Of a DNA stretch of 64,000 bases, positions 53,106 to 63,126 are shown one piece after another (positions within the stretch are counted from its first letter, which is position 1; the number at the start of each line of letters is the position of its first letter). The notes under the pieces were generated by a model that was not told the DNA's origin, did not search any database, and worked only from the letters and a program-made list of their open reading frames with translations. Source of the DNA: Streptococcus cuniculi. GTDB lineage: Bacteria; Bacillota; Bacilli; Lactobacillales; Streptococcaceae. The stretch covers positions 40,357 through 104,356 of the forward strand of contig NZ_SPPD01000008.1 in assembly GCF_004570575.1 (NCBI RefSeq), written 5' to 3'. The position numbers and the translations under genes are program-made.

Positions 53106-55084
53106 TTCAGATTGGGAAAATCTTTGCTGATCGTTACCGAATTGTCCGTCAAATCGGGCGTGGCGGAATGGCAGATGTCTATCTGGCAAAAGATTTGATT
53201 TTGGACGGCGAAGAAGTTGCTGTTAAGGTTCTTCGAACCAACTATCAAACCGATCAGATAGCCGTGCAACGTTTTCAGCGCGAAGCTAGGGCCATGGCGG
53301 ATTTGGACCATCCGAATATTGTGCGTATTTCAGACATTGGCGAAGAAGACGGACAACAGTATTTGGCGATGGAATATGTCGATGGCCTCGATTTAAAACG
53401 CTATATTAAAGAAAATGCCCCTTTGTCCAATGACGAAGCGGTACGGATCATGGGACAAATCCTTTTGGCGATGAGAATGGCCCATACCCGTGGCATCGTA
53501 CACCGTGATTTGAAGCCGCAGAATGTTTTGCTAACCAAAGAAGGGTCAGCCAAGGTAACGGATTTCGGGATTGCAGTAGCCTTTGCCGAAACCAGCTTAA
53601 CCCAGACCAACTCGATGTTAGGCTCTGTTCATTATTTATCACCTGAACAGGCGCGTGGATCAAAAGCAACAGTTCAAAGTGACATTTATGCTATGGGGAT
53701 CATCCTGTTTGAAATGCTGACAGGTCGAATTCCCTATGATGGAGATAGCGCTGTAACGATTGCGCTTCAGCATTTCCAAAAAGCGCTACCTTCTGTACGA
53801 GAAGAGAATCCTAGCGTACCCCAGGCACTTGAAAATGTCGTCTTAAAAGCAACAGCTAAAAAGCTCACCGATCGCTATAAGACGGTGGCTGAGATGTATG
53901 CGGATATTGCTTCTTCCTTGTCTAATAATCGCCTGAATGAAAAGAAAGTTGTCTTAGAAGACGGAAAAGTAGATTCTAAAACCCTACCAAAGTTATCGAC
54001 AATTGCGACTGAGCAACAACCGCCTTCTGCTAAATCGCCTAAGCCTAAGAAAGATGCTTCTTCTAGACCTTCAGAACGTCCAATAGCACCGCCTTTAAAG
54101 AATAAACGAAAAATGCGGACACGCTATAAAGTATTGTTTGGAGCAATTTTGCTGATTATTGCTGCAGTTGCTGCTCTGCTTTTGAATACCCCTGCTACCA
54201 TCAAGGTTCCAGATGTTAGTGGACAGACACTAGAAGTCGCACAGGAGATGATTGAAACTGCGGGTTTGAAAGTTGGTAAGGTGACAGAGGAGCCTTCTTC
54301 AGAAGTGGAAGAAGGGAAGGTCATCCGAAGCAATCCAGCGGCGGGCACCTCAAAAATGGAAGGTAGTACGGTTGATATCGTCGTAGCAACGACGGATGCG
54401 GTGACCGTTCCAGATGTTGTCGGAAAAGATATTGAGGAGGCAAGGACTGAGCTAGAGGCGGTAGGATTTGTTGTAAAAGAAGAGCAGAGCTACAGCGATA
54501 GTGTGGAAGCCAAAAAGGTCATCTCGACAGATCCCAAAGCCAATTCTTCAAAAGCAAAAGGCAGTACTATTACAGTAACTGTATCCAAGGGAGTTGAACA
54601 ACATCAAGTTCCGAATGTCGTTGGGAAAAGTCTCGAGGCAGCTACGCAAGAACTAAAAGCAGCAGGCTTGAAGGTTGGGACAACAACCGAAGAATATGAT
54701 TCACACCAGAAAGGCATTGTGATTCGCACCGAACCAGGTGTGGGAGAAGCTCTTGCCAAAGATTCAACGGTTAATCTTGTCATCTCAAAAGGTCCAGCAC
54801 CAGTGATGCCAGACTTTGGTATATTAAAAGTCAGTTATGCAGATGCGCGAAGACAACTTCAGAACTTAGGAGTCAATGTCACTGTTGAAAAGGTTGAAGA
54901 TGTTAATTATACTGCTTCGGGCGAGTTGGTAGTAGGACAATATCCTTCTGCTGGTACCACTATTGGCGACAGCGTGACGCTTTATGTATCTGTGCCAGCT
55001 ACTACATCGTCATCGACAAGTAGCCATGCCGATTCAAGTACCTCTGGAAGTAGTTCAACAACTACTAGTAGCCCAAATAATTAG
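53102..55084 (+). CDS. stkP: Ser/Thr protein kinase with PASTA domains (StkP/PknB)
   Basis: Membrane kinase of 660 aa that senses wall peptides and phosphorylates division proteins. Kinase domain 1-275: [11 protein letters not shown], Lys42 in [14 protein letters not shown] with Asp136, DFG 154-156 and an activation loop rich in Ser/Thr. A basic juxtamembrane linker and one membrane span (about 343-363) follow, then four PASTA repeats ([32 protein letters not shown]) and a Ser/Thr tail. The fourth repeat is the most divergent, as in pneumococcal StkP. Likely targets in this window include MapZ and GpsB. Confidence 0.96.
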   Translation: MIQIGKIFADRYRIVRQIGRGGMADVYLAKDLILDGEEVAVKVLRTNYQTDQIAVQRFQREARAMADLDHPNIVRISDIGEEDGQQYLAMEYVDGLDLKRYIKENAPLSNDEAVRIMGQILLAMRMAHTRGIVHRDLKPQNVLLTKEGSAKVTDFGIAVAFAETSLTQTNSMLGSVHYLSPEQARGSKATVQSDIYAMGIILFEMLTGRIPYDGDSAVTIALQHFQKALPSVREENPSVPQALENVVLKATAKKLTDRYKTVAEMYADIASSLSNNRLNEKKVVLEDGKVDSKTLPKLSTIATEQQPPSAKSPKPKKDASSRPSERPIAPPLKNKRKMRTRYKVLFGAILLIIAAVAALLLNTPATIKVPDVSGQTLEVAQEMIETAGLKVGKVTEEPSSEVEEGKVIRSNPAAGTSKMEGSTVDIVVATTDAVTVPDVVGKDIEEARTELEAVGFVVKEEQSYSDSVEAKKVISTDPKANSSKAKGSTITVTVSKGVEQHQVPNVVGKSLEAATQELKAAGLKVGTTTEEYDSHQKGIVIRTEPGVGEALAKDSTVNLVISKGPAPVMPDFGILKVSYADARRQLQNLGVNVTVEKVEDVNYTASGELVVGQYPSAGTTIGDSVTLYVSVPATTSSSTSSHADSSTSGSSSTTTSSPNN

Positions 55085-55138
55085 AAATGGAAAAAAATAA
55101 CTCACTGTGCGTACTCGCTTTCATATTTTCAAGCTCGT

Positions 55139-55168
55139 GAAAAAACAGCCCACTGGACTGTTTTTTTA
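55139..55168 (+). terminator. Terminator of the stp-stkP unit
   Basis: AAAAAACAG pairs with CTGTTTTTT across a short loop, followed by more T. Confidence 0.82.
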
Positions 55169-55230
55169 CTACCCTAGAAGGAGGTAATTCTGAAGAATTT
55201 TGGTACAATAGTAAGGAAAGGAATCACGCG

Positions 55231-55926
55231 ATGAGAAAAGTCCAGTTTTTTTTACTAGTAGAAAGTATTATTTTTACCTTAGCTTGCTTTGATGTGTTAG
55301 CAAGTGAAGCAGCTCGGACCATTTTACTAGTTGCTCTGCTTTTGCTGGGAATTTGGTATGTGACAGGTAGAAAGAGTACGAGTGTTTTTCTCTCCAGTGC
55401 GATTTTTTTAATTTTTCTAGTCTTTGTCTTGAATCCCTACTTTATCATCGGAGTCATCTTCCTCTTAATCTACATGCTCATCAACTTCTTTTCAAGGTAT
55501 GAAAAGCGAAATCAATACACCCATCTTCATTTAGAAGATACAGCCCTTGAAGCACATAAACAAAAGACCAAATGGTTTGGCAATCAAGACCATTCGCAGG
55601 ATTCGTATGGCTTTGAAGATGTCAATATCATTCGGCTGTTCGGAAATGACGTTGTGGATCTTGATGAGACCATCTTAGTAGGACGAGACAATATTGTTGT
55701 GGTGCGTAAGACTTTTGGTAAGACAAAAATTATCGTGCCAATTGACGTCGAAGTCTCTCTGTCAGCTTCTAGCATTTATGGACGGGTATACTTCCTTGGC
55801 TTATCTTACTGGGACTTGCGCAATGAGAGTTTTTCAATTGCGAGCCCCTATTACAAGGATTCCCATAAGCGGGTAAAGGTTGTGGTCAATTGCCTCTTTG
55901 GTGATGTGGAGGTGGTTCGCGTATGA
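55231..55926 (+). CDS. liaF: Envelope-stress regulator LiaF
   Basis: Membrane protein of 231 aa, the inhibitor of the LiaSR two-component system. N-terminal part with four hydrophobic segments (about 5-90), then the conserved soluble LiaF C-terminal domain (about 115-231) with EDVNIIRLFGNDVVDLDETIL and KIIVPIDVEVSLSASSIYG. An extended -10 box (TGGTACAAT at 55202-55210) lies 20 bp upstream. It overlaps liaS by 4 bp. The stkP-liaFSR neighbourhood is typical of streptococci and places cell-wall sensing genes together. Confidence 0.92.
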   Translation: MRKVQFFLLVESIIFTLACFDVLASEAARTILLVALLLLGIWYVTGRKSTSVFLSSAIFLIFLVFVLNPYFIIGVIFLLIYMLINFFSRYEKRNQYTHLHLEDTALEAHKQKTKWFGNQDHSQDSYGFEDVNIIRLFGNDVVDLDETILVGRDNIVVVRKTFGKTKIIVPIDVEVSLSASSIYGRVYFLGLSYWDLRNESFSIASPYYKDSHKRVKVVVNCLFGDVEVVRV

Positions 55927-56945
55927 TTAAGAAAGCCACCATTGTGTTGCTTGCCTGGTATGCAACCTTGATTGTTTTAGTGGTCTTATCAGCCGTCTTT
56001 CCCTTACTTCACCAGTCTCTGCTGGATGTGTCCTTGTGGACATCAACAGAACAGTTTCTTTTTACTGTCTTTCTCTTGATTGTCATTCTGACCTTTTTTC
56101 TGGTCGTTTTGGTACAATCCATTGCGATTATAGCAACTCAAGGGATGCGACAGAAAATCCGTGCCATTATTCAAAACAAGAATATCCGCAGCTCATCAGA
56201 AGACGACCAGCTCTTGCTTCAATTATCTGAAAAGGTACGGGGCTTGACCCGTCGGGTGCAGCTGATTGACAATCATGACCTAGTTAAAAAAGAAGAGATT
56301 GTCGAAAGTGAACGCAGGCGAATTGCCCGTGATTTACACGATACGGTCAGTCAGGAATTATTTGCTAGCAGTATGATTTTATCAGGACTATCGAGCAGTT
56401 TGGACACGCTTGAGCCAGATAGCTTGCAGCAACAATTGGGCATTGTCAAAAATATGCTTGAAACGGCCCAGCGAGATTTGCGGATTTTGCTCTTACACCT
56501 GCGTCCCAGTGAGTTAGATGGCAAGGATTTGGTCGAAGGATTTGAGGTAATTTTGCGAGAGGTCAGCGATAAGAGCAATATTGAAGTGCATTTTCATCAT
56601 GAGGTGGAGGAATTACCAACCGCGATTGAGGAGCATTTCTTCCGAATTGGCCAAGAAATTATCAGCAATACCCTACGCCACTCAAAAGCGCACCATCTGG
56701 ATGTCTATCTTGTACAATCAGAATATGAAGTCCAGTTAAAAATGACCGATGATGGAGTCGGTTTTGTCAAAAATGATGAACAAGAAGTCAGCTACGGCTT
56801 GCAAAACATTCAGGAACGGGTTGAAGATATGGCAGGAACCGTGAAAATTCGCACCGCACCGGATAAGGGAGTGGCAATCGACATTCGTGTGCCACTATTG
56901 AAAGGAAAAGAACATGAGCAAAATTCGAGTCTTATTGGTGGATGA
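55923..56945 (+). CDS. liaS: Sensor histidine kinase LiaS
   Basis: Histidine kinase of 340 aa with two membrane spans (about 5-30 and 45-72) and almost no extracellular loop, an intramembrane-sensing layout. Phosphoacceptor His139 lies in RRIARDLHDTVSQELFA (HisKA_3 type) and the ATPase domain ends with DDGVGF and YGLQNIQERV. It responds to antibiotics that disturb the lipid II cycle in related species. Overlaps liaF by 4 bp and liaR by 32 bp. Confidence 0.94.
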   Translation: MIKKATIVLLAWYATLIVLVVLSAVFPLLHQSLLDVSLWTSTEQFLFTVFLLIVILTFFLVVLVQSIAIIATQGMRQKIRAIIQNKNIRSSSEDDQLLLQLSEKVRGLTRRVQLIDNHDLVKKEEIVESERRRIARDLHDTVSQELFASSMILSGLSSSLDTLEPDSLQQQLGIVKNMLETAQRDLRILLLHLRPSELDGKDLVEGFEVILREVSDKSNIEVHFHHEVEELPTAIEEHFFRIGQEIISNTLRHSKAHHLDVYLVQSEYEVQLKMTDDGVGFVKNDEQEVSYGLQNIQERVEDMAGTVKIRTAPDKGVAIDIRVPLLKGKEHEQNSSLIGG

Positions 56946-57558
56946 TCATGAGATGGTCCGCCTAGGATTAAAAAGTTTTTTAAATTTACAAGCAGATATT
57001 GAGGTCATCGCAGAAGCCAGCGAGGGTCAAGAAGGAGTTGAAAAAGCTCTGGAATTACGTCCAGACATTATCGTCATGGATTTGGTAATGCCCCAGTTGT
57101 CTGGAGTGGATGCGACCTTAGAAATTCTCAAAGAATGGAAAGAAGCAGCGGTCTTGATTTTGACCTCCTATCTTGACAATGAAAAGATTTATCCTGTCTT
57201 AAAAGCAGGTGCCAAAGGCTACATGTTAAAAACATCGAGTGCCGAAGAAATTGTCCGAGCCATTCGCAAGGTCTCTCAAGGAGAGCTTGCCATTGAAACA
57301 GAAGTTGAAAAGAAAATGGAACATCAAAAACGCCACCCTGCTTTGCATGAGGATTTGACAGCGCGTGAAAAGGAAATTTTGGCTCTGCTTGCCAAGGGGT
57401 ACGATAATCAACGGATTGCCGACGAATCCTTTATTTCATTGAAAACGGTGAAAACCCATGTCTCTAACATCTTGTCCAAATTAGCTGTGAGTGATCGGAC
57501 GCAAGCAGTTGTGTATGCCTTTCAGCATGGACTGGTAGCGCAAGACCCAGAATCATGA
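56914..57558 (+). CDS. liaR: Response regulator LiaR
   Basis: NarL/LuxR-type regulator of 214 aa. The receiver domain has [14 protein letters not shown], phosphoacceptor Asp56 in [10 protein letters not shown] and Lys in GYMLKTS; the DNA-binding helix-turn-helix lies at about 148-205 ([22 protein letters not shown]). Its start lies inside the liaS end; GGAAAAG serves as ribosome binding site. It completes the liaFSR operon. Confidence 0.95.
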   Translation: MSKIRVLLVDDHEMVRLGLKSFLNLQADIEVIAEASEGQEGVEKALELRPDIIVMDLVMPQLSGVDATLEILKEWKEAAVLILTSYLDNEKIYPVLKAGAKGYMLKTSSAEEIVRAIRKVSQGELAIETEVEKKMEHQKRHPALHEDLTAREKEILALLAKGYDNQRIADESFISLKTVKTHVSNILSKLAVSDRTQAVVYAFQHGLVAQDPES

Positions 57559-57586
57559 TATAATAGGAGGCGAAAAAAGGAGATTT

Positions 57587-58987
57587 ATGGACGTAAAATT
57601 AAAATATAAAGCTAAGAAAATAAAAATTATCTTTTTTGATATTGATGATACCTTGCGTGTTAAGGATACGGGCTATGTCCCAGCATCCCTGGCGCATGTC
57701 TTTAAATCCTTGAAAGAAAAAGGGATTTTAACTGGGATTGCTTCTGGGCGTGCTATTTACGGTGTAGTACCAGAATTGCAGGTCTTGAAGCCGGACTATT
57801 TTGCCATGATTAACGGCAGTTTTGTTGAGGATGCAAAAGGAAATATTATCCGTCAAAAAGCGATTCCGACAGAACTGGTAGAACGGTGTATCGAGTGGAC
57901 CAAGGTAGAAGGAATTGATTATGGCTTAATGGGAGGCCATAAGGCGACCCTGTCTCATCGCGATGAGCGCATCAGCAAGACTATTGATATTATTTATGAA
58001 AATTTGGCAACAGATCCCGATTTTTATAAAGAAAATTCCATTTATCAGATTTGGACTTTTGAGCAAGAAGGTAGAGAGGTCGAACTTCCAGCAGACTTGC
58101 AAGAAGAGTTGCGTAGCGTCCGTTGGGAAGCAATTTCATCGGATATTATCCTACAAGACGCATCGAAGGCAGCAGGGATTGCCGCAGTTGTTGAGCATCT
58201 TGGTTTAAAACCAGAAAATGTTATGGTCTTTGGCGATGGATTAAATGACTTAGAAGCCTTCGATTATGCAGGAATCAGTGTTGCCATGGGCGTGTCTCAT
58301 CCTGATTTAGCCGCAAAAGCAGATTATATCACAAAAACAGTAGAAGAAGATGGCATTTTACATGCCTTGGAGGAGTTTGGTTTGGTAGAAAAAGAAAAAT
58401 ATTTCCCACAGTTAGATTTAGAAAATGTCAAGGGACCGCGTGCGACGATTAAGACCAATCATGGTGACCTGCGCTTGCAATTATTCCCTGATATTGCACC
58501 CAAAACAGTCGCAAACTTTGTGGCGCTTGCTAAAGATGACTACTATGATGGTGTGATTTTTCACCGTATCATCAAGGATTTCATGATTCAAGGTGGTGAT
58601 CCGACCGGAACAGGTATGGGTGGTGAGTCCATTTATGGAGCGGCGTTTGAAGACGAATTCTCAATGGAAGTCTTTAATATCCGCGGAGCACTTTCAATGG
58701 CTAATGCAGGACCAAATACCAACGGTAGTCAATTTTTCATCGTTCAAAATACGAACCTACCGTATGCTAAAAAGGAATTAGAACGAGGTGGTTGGCCAGC
58801 CCCCATTGCAGAAATCTATGCAGAACAAGGTGGAACACCGCATTTAGACCAACGCCATACCGTATTTGGTCAATTGCGAGATGAAGCATCCTACGCTATT
58901 TTAGATGCTATTGCTGCAGTTGAAACAGGGGCGATGGATAAGCCAGTCGAAGATGTCATCATTGAAACAATCGAAATTGAGGATTAA
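57587..58987 (+). CDS. Fusion of Cof-type HAD phosphatase and cyclophilin peptidyl-prolyl isomerase
   Basis: Protein of 466 aa. Residues 1-270 form a HAD-IIB (Cof) phosphatase: FFDIDDTL (nucleophile Asp18), TGIASGRA, and [18 protein letters not shown] for the metal. Residues about 280-466 form a cyclophilin: [35 protein letters not shown], and [10 protein letters not shown]. The two parts are in one frame with no gap or frameshift, and this fusion is known in streptococci. The joint substrate, if any, is unknown. It may be translated with the S1-domain gene that begins 2 bp after its stop. Confidence 0.93.
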   Translation: MDVKLKYKAKKIKIIFFDIDDTLRVKDTGYVPASLAHVFKSLKEKGILTGIASGRAIYGVVPELQVLKPDYFAMINGSFVEDAKGNIIRQKAIPTELVERCIEWTKVEGIDYGLMGGHKATLSHRDERISKTIDIIYENLATDPDFYKENSIYQIWTFEQEGREVELPADLQEELRSVRWEAISSDIILQDASKAAGIAAVVEHLGLKPENVMVFGDGLNDLEAFDYAGISVAMGVSHPDLAAKADYITKTVEEDGILHALEEFGLVEKEKYFPQLDLENVKGPRATIKTNHGDLRLQLFPDIAPKTVANFVALAKDDYYDGVIFHRIIKDFMIQGGDPTGTGMGGESIYGAAFEDEFSMEVFNIRGALSMANAGPNTNGSQFFIVQNTNLPYAKKELERGGWPAPIAEIYAEQGGTPHLDQRHTVFGQLRDEASYAILDAIAAVETGAMDKPVEDVIIETIEIED

Positions 58988-58988
58988 G

Positions 58989-59351
58989 ATGAAAATTGGA
59001 GAGAAACTACGCGGGACAGTGACCGGCATTCAGCCTTACGGAGCCTTCATAGAACTAGATAATGGAACAACTGGATTGATTCATATTTCAGAAATCAAAA
59101 CAGGTTATGTTGATAATATCCGAGACCAACTAAAGATTGGACAGGAACTTCTCGTTCAAGTGGTGGATTTCGATGAATACACTCAGAAAGCTAGCCTATC
59201 TCTACGAACACTAGAAGAAGAAAAGCAGAAGGTCCCGCGTCCTCACCGCTTTACAAGTGACCGCTACAAAATCGGTTTTGAACCTCTAGCTAATCATCTA
59301 CCGTATTGGATCAAAGAAGCCAAAACATTCTTAGAAAAGCAAGAAAAGTAA
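58989..59351 (+). CDS. S1 RNA-binding domain protein (CvfD/GSP13-like)
   Basis: Protein of 120 aa with one S1 domain at its N-terminus (KIGEKLRGTVTGIQPYGAFIELDNGTTGLIHISEI, about 1-75) and a basic tail. CvfD of pneumococcus and general stress protein 13 of Bacillus have this build; they bind RNA and influence translation, virulence or cold adaptation. ATG at 58989 follows the upstream stop at once, so translation is probably coupled; the earlier in-frame start lies inside the fusion gene. Confidence 0.88.
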   Translation: MKIGEKLRGTVTGIQPYGAFIELDNGTTGLIHISEIKTGYVDNIRDQLKIGQELLVQVVDFDEYTQKASLSLRTLEEEKQKVPRPHRFTSDRYKIGFEPLANHLPYWIKEAKTFLEKQEK

Positions 59352-59380
59352 AAGGAATTGGAGTATGTTCCAATTCCTTT
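59351..59380. terminator. Bidirectional terminator
   Basis: AAAGGAATTGGA pairs with TCCAATTCCTTT around GTATGT, between convergent genes. Confidence 0.88.
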
Positions 59381-59391
59381 TATATAGTTAC

Positions 59392-60312
59392 TTATCCCTC
59401 ATAAAGGGCAGTCGATAGGTAACGCTCACCGTTGTCAGCAAGGATTGCTAATACTTTTTTACCAGCTCCTAGTTCCTTTGCGACTTCAATCGCAGCGTAA
59501 ATCGCAGCTCCCGAAGAAATTCCAACAAGGAACCCTTCTTGTCCACCGACCGCACGACCAGTCGCAAGTGCATCATCTGATTTGACGCGGATAATGTGGT
59601 CGTAAGCCTTGGTATCCAAGGTATCAGGAATGAATCCTGCTGAAATTCCTTGGATTTTGTGAGGTCCAGGTGTCTCACCTGACAAGATCGCCGATTCATC
59701 CGCTTCAACAGCGTAAATACTGATAGCGGGATTTGCTTGTTTGAGAGTATGAGAGACACCTGTAATCGTTCCACCAGTCCCAATTCCAGAGACAAAGGCA
59801 TCGAGTCCTGTTGCACCAAAGGCTTCTAGAATTTCTTGACCAGTCGTGTCCTCGTGGATTTTTGGATTAGCAGGGTTGGAAAATTGTAGCGGTACCCAAC
59901 CGTTTTGCTCCTCTGCAATTTCATTGGCTTTAGCGATTGCTCCCTTCATTCCCTCGCTACCAGGAGTGAGAACCAGCTCTGCTCCGTAGGCTTGAATGAT
60001 TTTACGGCGCTCAATACTCATGGTTTCAGGCATAACAATGATGACCTTGTAGCCTTTTGCAGCTCCGACCCAAGCGAGTCCAATTCCAGTATTTCCGCTG
60101 GTCGGCTCGACAATGGTATCTCCAGGTTTGATAATATTATCTTTTTCAGCCTGTTCAATCATGGCCAAAGCAATCCGGTCTTTGACAGATGAGCCAGGAT
60201 TGAAGGCTTCCAACTTCACATACACATCTGCAGCCCCTTTTGGTACGAGATGGTTTAATTTCACGATGGGAGTATGTCCAACTAATTCAGTAATATTTTG
60301 ATAAATTGCCAT
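59392..60312 (-). CDS. cysK: Cysteine synthase A (O-acetylserine sulfhydrylase)
   Basis: Pyridoxal-phosphate enzyme of 306 aa that makes cysteine from O-acetylserine and sulfide. Cofactor Lys44 is in [17 protein letters not shown] binds the substrate and GTGGTITG the phosphate. The start at 60312 has GGAGGT 6-8 bp upstream and gives the usual N-terminus; a longer frame to 60420 does not. Single gene between convergent and parallel neighbours. Confidence 0.94.
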   Translation of the reverse strand: MAIYQNITELVGHTPIVKLNHLVPKGAADVYVKLEAFNPGSSVKDRIALAMIEQAEKDNIIKPGDTIVEPTSGNTGIGLAWVGAAKGYKVIIVMPETMSIERRKIIQAYGAELVLTPGSEGMKGAIAKANEIAEEQNGWVPLQFSNPANPKIHEDTTGQEILEAFGATGLDAFVSGIGTGGTITGVSHTLKQANPAISIYAVEADESAILSGETPGPHKIQGISAGFIPDTLDTKAYDHIIRVKSDDALATGRAVGGQEGFLVGISSGAAIYAAIEVAKELGAGKKVLAILADNGERYLSTALYEG

Positions 60313-60400
60313 ACGGCACCTCCATTTCTTACTGCTATCAGTATACTCCTGTCCCCATCGTTTGTAAAATATAAAAAACCTATCGTAGTGATAGGTGTTA

Positions 60401-61033
60401 TCAATGTACAGGAATTTCAACGATACGGCAATCAGCCTTTTCTACTTGGATTTTTCCATGGTAAAATTCTATCAGACTATTGATGATGTCCTGCGTCTCT
60501 TGCTTATCGGTAAAAATCATGGTCCGAATATCCGCTAAAAATTCAGTGTCGTATTCTTCTAAAGCATGTGTCGTCCGCCAATTAGCAAATTCCTGATATT
60601 GGGAATAATTCATCGTAATCCCAATACCTCGCTGTTCCTTGACCTCAACAATCCCAAGCTCAGACACGGCATGGGCGACTGCTCCAGCATAAGCCCGGAT
60701 CAACCCTCCAGCTCCTAGTTTAACCCCACCAAAATAGCGGGTGACAACGGCCACCACATTGGTCAGTTGATTGTTTTCCAAAACGGTCAGCATGGGTACA
60801 CCAGCAGTTCCAGAGGGCTCGCCGTCGTCTGATGACCGCTTGATTTCCATGTTTTCCCCAAGGATAAAAGCAGAGCAGTTATGGGTGGCGCGGTAATGTT
60901 CTTTTTTTACCGCATTGATAAAGTCACGGGCTTCTTCTTCTGAAGTCACCCGTTTTAAATGGCAGATAAAACGCGATTTTTTAATTTCTTCTCCTACTAT
61001 TCCGTCAGCAGTAATGGTTCGATATTCTTTCAT
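60401..61033 (-). CDS. YigZ/IMPACT family protein
   Basis: Protein of 210 aa, UPF0029 N-terminal domain (about 1-120) with [40 protein letters not shown] and [14 protein letters not shown], followed by a ferredoxin-like DUF1949 domain. The bacterial role is unclear; the eukaryotic relative IMPACT affects Gcn2 and translation. No Shine-Dalgarno precedes the ATG, and a good promoter ends 6 nt upstream, so the mRNA is predicted to be leaderless. Confidence 0.9.
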   Translation of the reverse strand: MKEYRTITADGIVGEEIKKSRFICHLKRVTSEEEARDFINAVKKEHYRATHNCSAFILGENMEIKRSSDDGEPSGTAGVPMLTVLENNQLTNVVAVVTRYFGGVKLGAGGLIRAYAGAVAHAVSELGIVEVKEQRGIGITMNYSQYQEFANWRTTHALEEYDTEFLADIRTMIFTDKQETQDIINSLIEFYHGKIQVEKADCRIVEIPVH

Positions 61034-61039
61034 ACCATG

Positions 61040-61068
61040 ATTGTACTAAGTTTTTGCACAGATGACAA
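61040..61068 (-). promoter_or_regulatory. Promoter of the YigZ-family gene, placed for a leaderless mRNA
   Basis: On the minus strand TTGTCA (61068-61063), 17 bp, TACAAT (61045-61040), then CATGGT and the ATG. Confidence 0.72.
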
Positions 61069-61084
61069 GTTTTCGGATAAAAAT

Positions 61085-61092
61085 TGCGAATA
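61085..61092 (+). promoter_or_regulatory. ComX-type cin-box of the comF operon
   Basis: TGCGAATA, one base from the consensus TACGAATA recognised by the competence sigma factor ComX, with a T-rich stretch upstream (AGTTTTTGCA). It ends 7 nt before the comFA ATG. Confidence 0.75.
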
Positions 61093-61099
61093 AATAAGC

Positions 61100-62419
61100 A
61101 TGATAGATTTGACAGATTACTACGGACGATTATATACGCATCATCAATTAACAGAAGAAGAACGCCTGCAGGCTGAGGCGCTACCGAGTTATACGGCAGA
61201 TAAGGCCTGCTTTCGGTGCTCCACCGTATTTGAAGACAGGCACCAATTACCAAATGGCGCTCAGTATTGCAGGGAGTGCATAGTGTTAGGACGTGTCAGG
61301 ACGGATGAGGAGCTGTACTATTTTCCTCAACAGCCCTTTCCACCACAAAACTCTTTAAAATGGCAAGGACAGTTGACCGCTTGGCAACAAGGGATTTCAG
61401 ATGCGCTTCGGCAGCAATTTCAAGCTAGAAAAGATACCTTGGTTCATGCCGTGACAGGGGCTGGAAAGACCGAAATGATTTATCAGGTCGTGGCAGATGC
61501 GATTAATGTAGGTGGGGCGGTCTGTTTAGCCAGTCCACGGATTGATGTTTGTATCGAGTTGTACGAGCGCCTACAGCATGATTTTACCTGTCCAATTAGT
61601 CTGTTACACGGTGCGGCAGATTCCTATTTTCGCACACCTCTTGTGATTGCAACTACACATCAACTGCTGAAATTTTATCAGGCGTTTGACTTAGTCTTGA
61701 TTGATGAGGTAGATGCCTTTCCCTATGTAGATAATCCCATGCTCTATCGTGCTGTAGACAATGCCGTCAAAGACGATGGTGTCACCATGTTTTTGACAGC
61801 TACTTCAACAGACGAATTGGAACGAAAGGTTCGCACAGGAGAACTGCACCGCCTGCGATTGCCACGGCGTTTTCATGGTAATCCACTAGTTGTCCCGCAA
61901 AAGGTCTGGCTGGATCACTTTGATAAACATCTCAAGAAGAACAAAATGGTCCCCAAATTAGGCCAAAAAATCGCTGAGCAACGGCAATCAGGCTTCCCGC
62001 TTCTTATTTTTCTACCCGAAATTTGTATGGGGCAAGCTTTTGCCCAGTTGCTAGCAGACTATTTTCCAGACCAAGGCATTGGATTCGTGTCCAGCCAGAC
62101 TGAAAATCGTCTGGAAATCGTTGAACAATTTCGCAAGCAGGAAATTCAGATTTTGGTGACAACAACGATTTTAGAACGCGGTGTTACTTTTCCCTGTGTT
62201 GATGTTTTTGTGGTGCAGGCCAATCATTACCTCTATACATCGTCGTCTTTGATTCAGATTGCTGGACGAGTTGGCAGGAGCATGGAGAGACCGACAGGGG
62301 AATTGCTTTTCTTTCATAACGGGAGGAACCATGCGATTGAAAAGGCCATCCAGGAAATTCGATTGATGAATCAGGAGGCAGGATATGGCACTGTGTCTAC
62401 TATGTCAGCAAACTCTTAA
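61100..62419 (+). CDS. comFA: Competence DNA helicase ComFA
   Basis: DEAD-type ATPase of 439 aa that helps pull single-stranded DNA into the cell during transformation. An N-terminal zinc site with Cys37, Cys40, Cys57 and Cys60 is followed by Walker A TGAGKT (119-124), the IDEVDAF box and helicase motifs V-VI (TTTILERGVTFP, QIAGRVGRS). Full length. Expression should depend on ComX through the cin-box, so it is made only in competent cells. No Shine-Dalgarno. Overlaps comFC by 35 bp. Confidence 0.94.
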   Translation: MIDLTDYYGRLYTHHQLTEEERLQAEALPSYTADKACFRCSTVFEDRHQLPNGAQYCRECIVLGRVRTDEELYYFPQQPFPPQNSLKWQGQLTAWQQGISDALRQQFQARKDTLVHAVTGAGKTEMIYQVVADAINVGGAVCLASPRIDVCIELYERLQHDFTCPISLLHGAADSYFRTPLVIATTHQLLKFYQAFDLVLIDEVDAFPYVDNPMLYRAVDNAVKDDGVTMFLTATSTDELERKVRTGELHRLRLPRRFHGNPLVVPQKVWLDHFDKHLKKNKMVPKLGQKIAEQRQSGFPLLIFLPEICMGQAFAQLLADYFPDQGIGFVSSQTENRLEIVEQFRKQEIQILVTTTILERGVTFPCVDVFVVQANHYLYTSSSLIQIAGRVGRSMERPTGELLFFHNGRNHAIEKAIQEIRLMNQEAGYGTVSTMSANS

Positions 62420-63050
62420 AAAGCGGGTCTTGTTTTCAGATATTCTTCTATTAAAGAAAGAGCGGGAAGGGATATGTCTGGATTGCCGGCAGGGGTTCTC
62501 ACCTATATCAGATATTCATTGTCCGACTTGCTTTAAAGAAGGAGAAAAAAACGTCTGTTCCGACTGTCTCTATTGGGAGAAACAAGGGGCAGCTGTCTCC
62601 CATGAAAGCCTTTATCGCTACAATGAGCACATGGCAGACTATTTCAGTCGCTACAAATTTGTAGGTGATTATCTGTTGCGGACGGTATTTGCAACTGAAT
62701 TACAGACCTATTTCAAAGATAAAAGAGGCTATGCATTTGTACCTATTCCTATTAGCGACAAGAGAATGGCAGAGCGTGGTTTTAACCAAGTCACAGGCTT
62801 GCTCAGTAGCGCAGGACTTTCCTTTCAGGAAATTCTTCAAAAAGAAGATACTAAAAAGCAATCAGATAAGACCCGTCAAGAACGGCTAGAACTAAAACAA
62901 CCCTTTTCTATTGTAGAAAATACAGCTGTTCCCGAAAACATTATCCTAATAGATGATATCTACACAACAGGTTCGACCGTCCAGTTAGCCAAGCAAGTGC
63001 TGATGAAAAATGGTGCGAAAATAGTTGCAAGTTTTTCACTTGCTCGTTAG
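62385..63050 (+). CDS. comFC: Competence protein ComFC
   Basis: Phosphoribosyltransferase-like protein of 221 aa, needed for efficient transformation and a partner of ComFA. N-terminal zinc-finger Cys pairs (CLLCQQ, CLDC, CPTC, CSDC) precede the PRPP-binding motif IILIDDIYTTGSTV (about 187-200). Start ATG lies in the comFA end with GGAGG upstream, so the two are translationally linked. Confidence 0.94.
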   Translation: MALCLLCQQTLKKRVLFSDILLLKKEREGICLDCRQGFSPISDIHCPTCFKEGEKNVCSDCLYWEKQGAAVSHESLYRYNEHMADYFSRYKFVGDYLLRTVFATELQTYFKDKRGYAFVPIPISDKRMAERGFNQVTGLLSSAGLSFQEILQKEDTKKQSDKTRQERLELKQPFSIVENTAVPENIILIDDIYTTGSTVQLAKQVLMKNGAKIVASFSLAR

Positions 63051-63057
63051 TAAACGT

Positions 63058-63085
63058 TTGCAAAAAAATCCTAATATGGTATAAT
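63058..63085 (+). promoter_or_regulatory. hpf promoter
   Basis: TTGCAA (63058-63063), 16 bp, TATAAT (63080-63085). Confidence 0.72.
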
Positions 63086-63126
63086 GGTAGTGAACAAAAG
63101 CGAAAGCTTAGAAAGAGGTATTTACT

